Below, piece after piece: positions 6,243 through 11,442 of a DNA stretch of 11,442 bases. The translations under genes and the position numbers were made by a program. Where the stretch lies: positions 1-11,442 of the forward strand of contig JAUXIH010000021.1 of the NCBI GenBank assembly GCA_030621105.1, read 5' to 3'. This DNA is from Dehalococcoidia bacterium (lineage in GTDB: Bacteria; Chloroflexota; Dehalococcoidia; GIF9; AB-539-J10). Position 1 is the first letter of the stretch. Each line of letters begins with the position of its first letter. The notes under the pieces were generated by a model. It was not told the origin of the DNA. It worked only from the letters and a program-made list of their open reading frames with translations, and did no database searches.

Positions 6243-7247
6243 ATGAAGCTATACGAATTGGGAGAACTGGGCCTGATCAACCTCATTCGTGAAGTTACCG
6301 ATAAGGCGAAAAGGCCTCAATCTCACTCAGGGCAAAAACTGCTAGTTGGCATTGGGGATGATGCCAGCGCTTGGCAGAATGATGGCAACATCCAGCTAGT
6401 CACTACAGATAGCCTGGTCGAGAATGTCCACTTTGATTTAGATATCATCTCCTGGGAAGAGCTTGGCTGGAAATCGTTGGTGGTAAGCTTAAGCGACATA
6501 GCTGCCATGGGAGGATTGCCCGAATATGCCTTGGTCTCATTAGCCCTACCCCCTCATATCGAGGTTGATAATATCTACCAATTCTACACCAGCATAACCC
6601 AGGTGGCTGACCAGTTTCACACCATCATATGTGGTGGTAACATTGTTGCTGCCCCCCATATCCTCATCACTACAACTGTCTTCGGTTATTCCAACCTTAA
6701 ATCGATACTCCTGCGTTCAGCAGCCTCACCAAGAGAACAAATAGCCGTGACAGGATACTTAGGATTGTCATCAGCGGGATTGGAAGCACTCAAAAACAAA
6801 ATTAACCTAGATGATGAAACAAGCAGCAACTTGAGAAGGGGACATTTCAAACCCATTCCCCGAATTCAAGAGGGACAAACTTTACTCCAGCATGGAATCC
6901 GCTGCGCCATCGATATCAGCGATGGACTCATCTCTGACCTTGAACATATATGCGAGGCCAGTGGAGTCAGTGCTACAGTAAAAATAGACCAGGTGCCTGT
7001 TCACCCTATAGTAAGAGAAAATTTCCCCAACTATGAAAGGTTCGCCTTGCATGGCGGGGAAGACTACGAATTGCTGTTCACAGGAGGCAAAGACCTCATA
7101 CATCACATAAAACAGCTTCTAGATTGCCCAGTAACAGTCATTGGTGATATAAGGGAGAAAAGCCTCTCAGGCAAGGTAAGCTTAATAGATGGTAACGGCG
7201 ACACAATTCCATATGAAATAGCAGGGTGGGAACATTTTAGACAGTAA
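6243..7247 (+). CDS. thiL: Thiamine-monophosphate kinase
   Basis: Phosphorylates thiamine monophosphate to thiamine diphosphate with ATP, the last step of cofactor synthesis or salvage; cytoplasmic. From ATG at 6243 it has 334 residues, normal for the family. Motifs in order: MKLYELGELGLINLI, VGIGDDAS (D39, D40), TTDSLVENVHF, SLSDIAAMGG, ICGGN, then DISDGL and HGGEDYELLF in the C-terminal AIRS-like half. The reading frame stays open back to 6138, but the extra 35 residues do not resemble ThiL and overlap the divergent promoters, so I reject them. There is no Shine-Dalgarno. No other thiamine genes are present; the following gene is tsaE, 11 nt away. Confidence 0.95.
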   Translation: MKLYELGELGLINLIREVTDKAKRPQSHSGQKLLVGIGDDASAWQNDGNIQLVTTDSLVENVHFDLDIISWEELGWKSLVVSLSDIAAMGGLPEYALVSLALPPHIEVDNIYQFYTSITQVADQFHTIICGGNIVAAPHILITTTVFGYSNLKSILLRSAASPREQIAVTGYLGLSSAGLEALKNKINLDDETSSNLRRGHFKPIPRIQEGQTLLQHGIRCAIDISDGLISDLEHICEASGVSATVKIDQVPVHPIVRENFPNYERFALHGGEDYELLFTGGKDLIHHIKQLLDCPVTVIGDIREKSLSGKVSLIDGNGDTIPYEIAGWEHFRQ

Positions 7248-7258
7248 ACTTTGTTACA

Positions 7259-7753
7259 ATGAAATCTCTAGAGTTAAAGCTTCAGAGCCCAAAGCAAACC
7301 CAGCTTTTGGGAATGCATTTGGGGAAACTGGCAACCCAAGGCGATGTTTTTCTCCTCGTGGGTGAGCTTGGAACAGGCAAAACTTGTCTGGTCCAAGGCA
7401 TAGTGCATGGGCTGGGTATCAAGCAATACGCTTTCAGCCCCACCTTCATCATCATCAGAGAATACCACGGCAGGCTTCCTCTATATCACATCGACCTTTA
7501 CCGATTAGATAATATTGAGGAAATTGCTGATCTGGGACTGGACGAAGAACCATATACCAAGGGCATCTGCGCCATTGAGTGGGCCGACAAGGGCCTGAAT
7601 ATACTTCCTGAACAGCACTTATTAATTCAGCTAAGCTATAATCCTGATATCGATACAGAACGTACCGCCTACGTTATGTCTAAGGGGAAACGCTATGAGG
7701 AACTAGTAACACAGCTCAAGGTTATATTGAGCAAGGAAAACTCATGGAATTAG
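7259..7753 (+). CDS. tsaE: tRNA t6A biosynthesis ATPase TsaE
   Basis: ATPase that works with TsaB and TsaD to make N6-threonylcarbamoyladenosine at position 37 of ANN-decoding tRNAs. It has 164 residues. Walker A is GELGTGKT at 35-42, followed by the family's SPTF motif (60-63) and the HIDLYRLD segment (77-84). The EEIADLGLDE stretch and CAIEWADK (about 104-111) complete the signature. ATG at 7259 has no convincing Shine-Dalgarno and probably depends on coupling to thiL, 11 nt upstream. The 3' end overlaps tsaB by 10 nt, indicating joint translation of two subunits of the same complex. Confidence 0.95.
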   Translation: MKSLELKLQSPKQTQLLGMHLGKLATQGDVFLLVGELGTGKTCLVQGIVHGLGIKQYAFSPTFIIIREYHGRLPLYHIDLYRLDNIEEIADLGLDEEPYTKGICAIEWADKGLNILPEQHLLIQLSYNPDIDTERTAYVMSKGKRYEELVTQLKVILSKENSWN

Positions 7754-8427
7754 CTATCGATACCTCATACGACCTCACCAACATTGCCTTGTCACAGCAA
7801 GGAAAAATTATTTCTGAGCGAACTTGGTATTCGGGTCAAAACCACACAGTAGACTTGGCGCCAAACCTCATTCAACAGCTCGACCAAGCAAAAATAAAGC
7901 TAGACTCTATGGAGGCAGTATTCGTAGCTATGGGGCCCGGCAGTTTCAATGGACTGCGAGTAGGAATAAGCTTCGCCAAAGGCATAGCTCTATTGCTTAA
8001 CATCCCCCTGCTTGGGATAAGCACCCTGGAGAGCGACGCCTACCCCTTTGCCTATACATCACTGCTGATATGCCCCATTCATCAAGCAGGCCAAGGGAAA
8101 ATTGCCAGTGCCCTATATCAACAAAGAGATAATAGCTGGCAGCGTCTGAGAGCAGAACACTTGACCACAATAGAACTCCTGTGCCAACAAACCATCGAGG
8201 AAACAATCTTCTGTGGACAAATGTCATCGGAAACAGAAAGTAAGCTGCAACAACACCTAGGAACACGTGCTACAATACCACCACTCTTTATGAGGTCACA
8301 TCACATTGACTCTCTTGTGATGCTGGGCTGGCAAAAGCTAAATATGGGTAAACATGATAATCTGAGCACCCTGCAGCCCATATACTTGCGTCCTCCGCAC
8401 ATAACCAAGCCTAGAGGAGCAAGTTAA
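7744..8427 (+). CDS. tsaB: tRNA t6A complex subunit TsaB
   Basis: Non-catalytic ASKHA-fold partner that dimerises with TsaD for t6A formation on tRNA. It has 227 residues, normal length. The N-terminal lobe begins MELAIDTSYDLTNIAL, and the hallmark GPGSFNGLRVG lies at 64-74 (usually GPGSFTGLRVG). GISFAKGIALLLNIPLLGISTLE follows. The C-terminal half is more divergent, as usual. ATG at 7744 has AAGGA about 7 nt upstream, inside the end of tsaE. In many bacteria rimI and/or tsaD follow tsaB; here a hotdog-HAD fusion gene follows 10 nt later, so TsaD must be encoded elsewhere. Confidence 0.93.
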   Translation: MELAIDTSYDLTNIALSQQGKIISERTWYSGQNHTVDLAPNLIQQLDQAKIKLDSMEAVFVAMGPGSFNGLRVGISFAKGIALLLNIPLLGISTLESDAYPFAYTSLLICPIHQAGQGKIASALYQQRDNSWQRLRAEHLTTIELLCQQTIEETIFCGQMSSETESKLQQHLGTRATIPPLFMRSHHIDSLVMLGWQKLNMGKHDNLSTLQPIYLRPPHITKPRGAS

Positions 8428-8437
8428 GAGAGAAGTG

Positions 8438-9502
8438 ATGCTACCAAAATTAGAAGTTGACAATTCATCAGACTTCGGCTTCTGTTTTGGCTGTGGAGAA
8501 GATAATCCCATCGGGCTAAAACTACACCCTACCTATGATGGCGAAAAGGTTAAGGCGGAGTTCACACCGCAGAAAGTGCACCAAGGATGGAAAAATGTCA
8601 CTCATGGTGGAATTTTGTATTCCCTCCTCGACGAGATAACTGCTTATGCTATTCTCTGCTGCGGAATCGATTTTGGCATTACCACCAAAAGCCAGATAAA
8701 GTTTAGGCACGTGGCTCCTACTGGGGAATTAATTCAAATCACTGGCTGGGTAACCAAACTGACAAAAAGGCTGATTGAAACTGAGGGGATACTCACCCTT
8801 AAGGACGGCACGGTAATAGCCGAGCTTTCATCACAGTTCTACGTTTTCCGACAGGCAAGATCCGCATTCCTGTGGGATTTGGATACTATTATAAGCAATG
8901 CCATTCCCCTTCATCTTGCTGCTTGGCAGGAAACCTTAAAACACAGGAAAATGGCATTCACCAAAGAAAGCCTCATGTCCCTTCTGGGCGCCAAGGATGA
9001 TTTTATCCTGCGTAAGGTTTCCCCTGGCAATCTGAGTGAAAAAGATATCATGTCGATAACAGAAGAGAAAGAAGCCAACTTACGCCAAAAAATTACAGGA
9101 AATGTCCAGCCCCCCCCTGGCATTTCCGACCTGCTAAGCATAATTAAAAAGGGGAACTTCAAACAGGCATTGGTATCTTCATCTCCACAGAAAACCATTG
9201 ACTCAATCACCTCAAACTTAAATGTGCAGGATTACTTCGACTGTATCGTCAGCGGTGACGGAATAGATAAGAGCAAGCCCAACCCACAAATATACCTCTC
9301 AGCTGCAAAAAAGTTGGGGGCAGATCCCAAGGAATGCATCGTTATCGAAAATTCCCCCCTTGGAGTCGAAGCAGCCAAAACTGCAGGAATGCGCTGCATG
9401 GCTGTGGCAGATCATCACTCCCAGCAGGAACTTAATCATGCAGGCAGGGTAGTGAGCTCTCCAGAAGAGATTGATTTAATTTCTTTAATCCGGTATACCT
9501 AG
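8438..9502 (+). CDS. Fusion of PaaI-like hotdog thioesterase and HAD-IA phosphatase
   Basis: One uninterrupted frame encodes two enzyme folds. From the ATG at 8438 it has 354 residues; a GTG codon directly before it (8435) could be the start instead, and the numbering here counts from that GTG. Residues 1-138 are a PaaI/4HBT-type hotdog domain: CFGCGEDNPIGLKL (17-30), THGGILYSLLDE (56-67, with H57-G-G and candidate catalytic D66), then FRHVAPTGEL and a closing SSQFYVF. From 144 a HAD subfamily IA domain starts with no linker: LWDLDTI (D148, D150), an alpha-helical cap (about 157-225), VSSS (motif II, S248/S249), SKPNPQIY (K281) and IVIENSPLGVEAAKTAGM. Motif I has Thr where Gly normally follows the second Asp, and motif IV is E305-N306 where an acidic pair (ED) is usual, so phosphatase activity may be altered. 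Substrates are unknown. An acyl-CoA-related housecleaning role is inference only. Confidence 0.88.
   Translation: MLPKLEVDNSSDFGFCFGCGEDNPIGLKLHPTYDGEKVKAEFTPQKVHQGWKNVTHGGILYSLLDEITAYAILCCGIDFGITTKSQIKFRHVAPTGELIQITGWVTKLTKRLIETEGILTLKDGTVIAELSSQFYVFRQARSAFLWDLDTIISNAIPLHLAAWQETLKHRKMAFTKESLMSLLGAKDDFILRKVSPGNLSEKDIMSITEEKEANLRQKITGNVQPPPGISDLLSIIKKGNFKQALVSSSPQKTIDSITSNLNVQDYFDCIVSGDGIDKSKPNPQIYLSAAKKLGADPKECIVIENSPLGVEAAKTAGMRCMAVADHHSQQELNHAGRVVSSPEEIDLISLIRYT
9471..9499 (+). promoter_or_regulatory. Possible ndk promoter inside the upstream gene
   Basis: TTGATT (9471-9476), a 17-nt spacer, and TATACC (9494-9499), lying in the 3' end of the fusion gene. Predicted start is near 9506, leaving about 22 nt of leader that contains the AGGAG ribosome site at 9513-9517. 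The -10 is only partly consensus. Confidence 0.35.
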
Positions 9503-9527
9503 ATAAATTTACAGGAGTCTCATAAAA

Positions 9528-9974
9528 ATGGACAAAAGCTTGGTACTTATAAAGCCTGACGCCATACAAAGAGGATTGGCAGGTGAGATTATCTCTCGTC
9601 TGGAGAACAGAGGGCTAAAGCTCATAGCTATGAAGATGCTACATATAAACAATGCTCTGGCCCAGAAACACTATGCCATACACAAAGGTAAAGCATTCTT
9701 TGAGGAGCTCGTAAACTTTATTACCTCCAGCCCAATTATCGCGGTTGTGCTACAGGGAGAAAATGCAATACAGATAATAAGGAAAACAATGGGCGACACT
9801 GACCCGGCAAAAGCTCTTCCTGGCACCATCAGGGGAGACCTTGGAATAGATATCGGACATAACTTAATCCATGGTTCCGACTCACAGGCAAATGCTGTAA
9901 AGGAGATAGAACTCTTCTTCTCAGCAGATGAAATTCACGACTACAGTAAGGATGTCGACAAATGGATAAGCTAG
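9528..9974 (+). CDS. ndk: Nucleoside-diphosphate kinase
   Basis: Transfers the gamma phosphate from ATP to other nucleoside diphosphates through a phosphohistidine; cytoplasmic. It has 148 residues. Family landmarks: MDKSLVLIKPDAIQRGLAGEI at the N-terminus, YAIHKGKAFFEELVNFITSSP (about 49-69), RKTMGDTDPAKALPGTIRGD (85-104) and the active site NLIHGSDS with phosphorylated H115. ATG at 9528 has AGGAG at 9513-9517, 10 nt upstream. It is the last gene of the rightward group, 25 nt after the hotdog-HAD gene, and converges on rsfS with 14 nt between stops. Confidence 0.97.
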   Translation: MDKSLVLIKPDAIQRGLAGEIISRLENRGLKLIAMKMLHINNALAQKHYAIHKGKAFFEELVNFITSSPIIAVVLQGENAIQIIRKTMGDTDPAKALPGTIRGDLGIDIGHNLIHGSDSQANAVKEIELFFSADEIHDYSKDVDKWIS

Positions 9975-9985
9975 GAGGAGCTAAC

Positions 9986-10017
9986 AAGCTACTGAATTCT
10001 GATTACCGGTGTAGCTT
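9986..10017 (+). repeat. 7-bp inverted repeat at the ndk/rsfS convergent end
   Basis: AAGCTAC (9986-9992) and GTAGCTT (10011-10017) form a perfect 7-bp stem with an 18-nt loop, overlying the rsfS stop codon just after ndk. It could slow transcription in either direction, but neither side is followed by a clear U tract, so it is a poor intrinsic terminator. Confidence 0.3.
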
Positions 10018-10333
10018 CACCCCAAAGTTGATCTAATTGATAATATTCGCGCTTCTCCTGAGTAAATATATGCACTAAAATTGAGCCATAATCCCCCAGC
10101 ATCCAACCAGAATCAGGGGTACCTTCACCATGATAAAGAGTCCCTCCATTACTCTTCACTTCTCCCTCTATATTCTGCCAGATAGCTTCAACATGACGCT
10201 GGGTGTCTCCACTACAAATAACAAAATAATCAGCAAAGAAACATAGCTCCCGGACATCCAGCAACACTATATCACTTGCTTGCTTCTCCGAAGCGGCATC
10301 AACAATTACATGAACTAGATTTTCTGTTTCCAG
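9989..10333 (-). CDS. rsfS: Ribosome silencing factor RsfS, apparent CTG start
   Basis: Binds ribosomal protein L14 and blocks subunit joining during starvation. The conserved core is ASDIVLLDVRELCFFADYFV (about 19-38), then ICSG, YHGEG, GWMLGDYGSILVHIF and YYQLDQLWGEA. The first ordinary start in frame is GTG at 10267, which would give 92 residues and remove the conserved N-terminal helix. Reading further back in frame gives ETENLVHVIVDAASEKQ, which matches the usual RsfS N-terminus. It begins at CTG (10333-10331), seven nt after a perfect GGAGGTG. No ATG, GTG or TTG lies in that frame between the ribosome site and 10267. I therefore call 114 residues with CTG initiation. In many genomes the gene sits with nadD; here it stands alone, divergent from ftsH. 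Confidence 0.88.
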   Translation of the reverse strand: METENLVHVIVDAASEKQASDIVLLDVRELCFFADYFVICSGDTQRHVEAIWQNIEGEVKSNGGTLYHGEGTPDSGWMLGDYGSILVHIFTQEKREYYQLDQLWGEATPVIRIQ

Positions 10334-10340
10334 AAGGCAA

Positions 10341-10347
10341 CACCTCC
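10341..10347 (-). promoter_or_regulatory. Strong Shine-Dalgarno deciding the rsfS start
   Basis: Minus-strand GGAGGTG, complementary to the 16S rRNA 3' end, spaced 7 nt from the CTG at 10333. It is the strongest well-placed ribosome site I noticed in the window, and it supports the upstream non-canonical start over GTG 10267. Confidence 0.7.
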
Positions 10348-10353
10348 ATTGTG

Positions 10354-10384
10354 ATTATACTACTTTCGCCAAGGTGTGTGTCAT
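10354..10384 (-). promoter_or_regulatory. Putative rsfS promoter
   Basis: Minus strand: ATGACA (10384-10379, 5 of 6 to consensus), a long 19-nt spacer, and a perfect TATAAT (10359-10354). Expected start near 10347 leaves a leader of about 14 nt that just includes the GGAGGTG site. Unlike the other promoters here it has no TG extension. Confidence 0.5.
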
Positions 10385-10404
10385 TTCTTGATTTTCCCTA
10401 TTTC

Positions 10405-10413
10405 TGCTATGAT
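10405..10413 (+). promoter_or_regulatory. Putative ftsH extended -10
   Basis: TGCTATGAT, an extended -10 (TG, one base, TATGAT), ends 11 nt before the ftsH ATG. No good -35 is visible at 16-18 nt spacing. The expected leader is about 4-5 nt with no Shine-Dalgarno, so it is nearly leaderless. It is back-to-back with the rsfS promoter. Confidence 0.45.
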
Positions 10414-10424
10414 AAGCGAGATAT

Positions 10425-11442
10425 ATGGGAACAAAGTGGTGGCGTAGTACATTCTTTTATATAACGATAATCGCGGTAGCCATGGTTATCCTGTTTACCT
10501 TCTTGCCACGTAGTGGTCCGGAGAAGGTAACACTAGCTGGATTTACCGACCAAGCTCGCCAAGGACAAATAGATACCATCCAGCAAGATACCTCTAAAGA
10601 TACCATAACTGGCCTAAAGAACGGCAAGGTTATCATCCAGACAGGCTTCGCTGGTAGCACTTTTGATCTATGTAGCATGCTCCAAGATGCAGGGCTGACA
10701 ATCGGATCAGAAGGAATAATCCTCGATGTTATGCCCACAGGGACTGATTGGGGACTGATTGCCCTACAAATTATTTTGCCTCTTATGCTCATCGGAGGGC
10801 TGTTTTATTTCTTCATGCGGTCAGCACGTGGAGCAGGCTCTCAAGCTTTCAGCTTCGGTAAGAGCCGTGCCAGATTAAGCACTGGCGATAAGACCTCGGT
10901 AACCTTTGCCGATGTCGCAGGTATCGATGAGATAAAAGGGGAGCTTCAAGAAATAGTTGAGTTCCTCAGGTCACCAAGAAAATTTGATGTCTTAGGAGCT
11001 CGCGTACCTCGAGGAGTACTCTTAGTGGGACCACCAGGCACAGGTAAAACACTATTGGCTAAGGCTATAGCAGGAGAAGCAAATGCTCCCTTTTACTCAT
11101 TGAGCGGCAGTGAGTTTGTGGAAATGTTCGTTGGCGTAGGAGCTGCCAGAGTCCGAGATCTCTTTAATCAGGCTAAGCAAAATGTTCCATGTATCATTTT
11201 CATCGATGAAATTGATGCGGTCGGCCGACATCGCGGTGCTGGTGTAGGCGGCGGTCATGATGAAAGAGAGCAAACTTTAAATCAGATCCTGTCCGAAATG
11301 GATGGTTTCGACACCAATACCAACATCATTGTCCTTGCAGCTACGAACAGGCCTGATATCTTGGATCCAGCCTTATTGCGCCCTGGTCGTTTCGATCGGC
11401 ACATCGTTATCGATGAACCTGATATTAATGGCCGTCGCGCCA
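10425..11442 (+). CDS. ftsH: ATP-dependent zinc metalloprotease FtsH, N-terminal part (cut by window edge)
   Basis: Membrane-anchored AAA+ protease that degrades damaged membrane proteins and selected regulators. I translated it from ATG at 10425; 339 residues are visible of about 600-650. The first membrane segment is about 9-27 (TFFYITIIAVAMVILFTFL), an extracytoplasmic domain spans about 28-107, and the second membrane segment is about 109-130. The AAA module follows: VTFADVAGIDEIK, Walker A GPPGTGKT (202-209), pore-loop region EMFVGVGA, Walker B IIFIDE (257-262), and the second region of homology ATNRPDILDPALLRPGRFDR (N308, R319, R322). The HEXXH protease domain lies beyond the edge. There is no Shine-Dalgarno. 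An internal ATG at 10482 would cut into the first membrane segment, so I reject it. Confidence 0.96.
   Translation, partial: MGTKWWRSTFFYITIIAVAMVILFTFLPRSGPEKVTLAGFTDQARQGQIDTIQQDTSKDTITGLKNGKVIIQTGFAGSTFDLCSMLQDAGLTIGSEGIILDVMPTGTDWGLIALQIILPLMLIGGLFYFFMRSARGAGSQAFSFGKSRARLSTGDKTSVTFADVAGIDEIKGELQEIVEFLRSPRKFDVLGARVPRGVLLVGPPGTGKTLLAKAIAGEANAPFYSLSGSEFVEMFVGVGAARVRDLFNQAKQNVPCIIFIDEIDAVGRHRGAGVGGGHDEREQTLNQILSEMDGFDTNTNIIVLAATNRPDILDPALLRPGRFDRHIVIDEPDINGRRA

Noticed and set aside
7252..7260. Extended -10 lookalike TGTTACAAT at the tsaE start
   Set aside because: The hexamer overlaps the ATG, so transcription would begin inside tsaE; it cannot drive a full-length product from this start.
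8212..8220. DnaA-box-like TGTGGACAA
   Set aside because: One mismatch, isolated, and inside tsaB; no cluster of boxes or AT-rich unwinding region suggests an origin.
10340..10377. Inverted repeat ACACCT / AGGTGT between rsfS and ftsH as an operator
   Set aside because: Only 6 bp with a 26-nt loop; half of it is explained by the rsfS Shine-Dalgarno, so chance is likely.

Overview
The window is a compact stretch of bacterial housekeeping chromosome. It holds eighteen genes, two of them cut by the window edges. Gaps are mostly under 30 bp, and I see no mobile elements, CRISPR arrays, tRNAs or rRNAs. Several features suggest Chloroflexota, most likely a Dehalococcoidia-like lineage: single-ring YidC without a large periplasmic domain, an actinobacterial/eukaryote-like IleS with a GVHH signature, a zinc-type S18, leaderless-looking promoters, and the gene order. 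This placement is inference, not proven from the sequence alone. Base composition looks moderate and uniform, with no sign of recent transfer.

Left half (1-6167), all minus strand, read right to left: metallophosphoesterase - rpsF - ssb - rpsR - rpmH - rnpA - yidD - eight-bladed PQQ-like lipoprotein - yidC - jag(khpB) - ileS (partial). This joins two classic clusters, S6/SSB/S18 and L34/RnpA/YidD/YidC/Jag, into one co-directional train covering translation, RNase P maturation and membrane-protein insertion. dnaA and an origin, common neighbours of rpmH-rnpA, are absent. A BamB-like beta-propeller lipoprotein sits between yidD and yidC.

Right half: thiL - tsaE - tsaB - hotdog/HAD fusion - ndk on the plus strand (6243-9974), then rsfS on the minus strand converging on ndk, and the 5' part of ftsH on the plus strand diverging from rsfS. 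TsaE and TsaB serve tRNA t6A synthesis; their usual partner genes rimI and tsaD are not here.

Control: the two intergenic regions with divergent genes (6168-6242 and 10334-10424) hold back-to-back promoters. Extended -10 elements (TGn plus a TATAAT-like hexamer) lie 7-15 nt from the start codons of thiL, the phosphoesterase, ftsH and rpsF, which predicts leaderless or near-leaderless mRNAs. rsfS instead has a strong Shine-Dalgarno sequence and apparently begins with CTG. The most unusual protein is the hotdog-thioesterase/HAD-phosphatase fusion at 8438-9502, which has altered HAD motifs I and IV. The SSB lacks the usual C-terminal phenylalanine.
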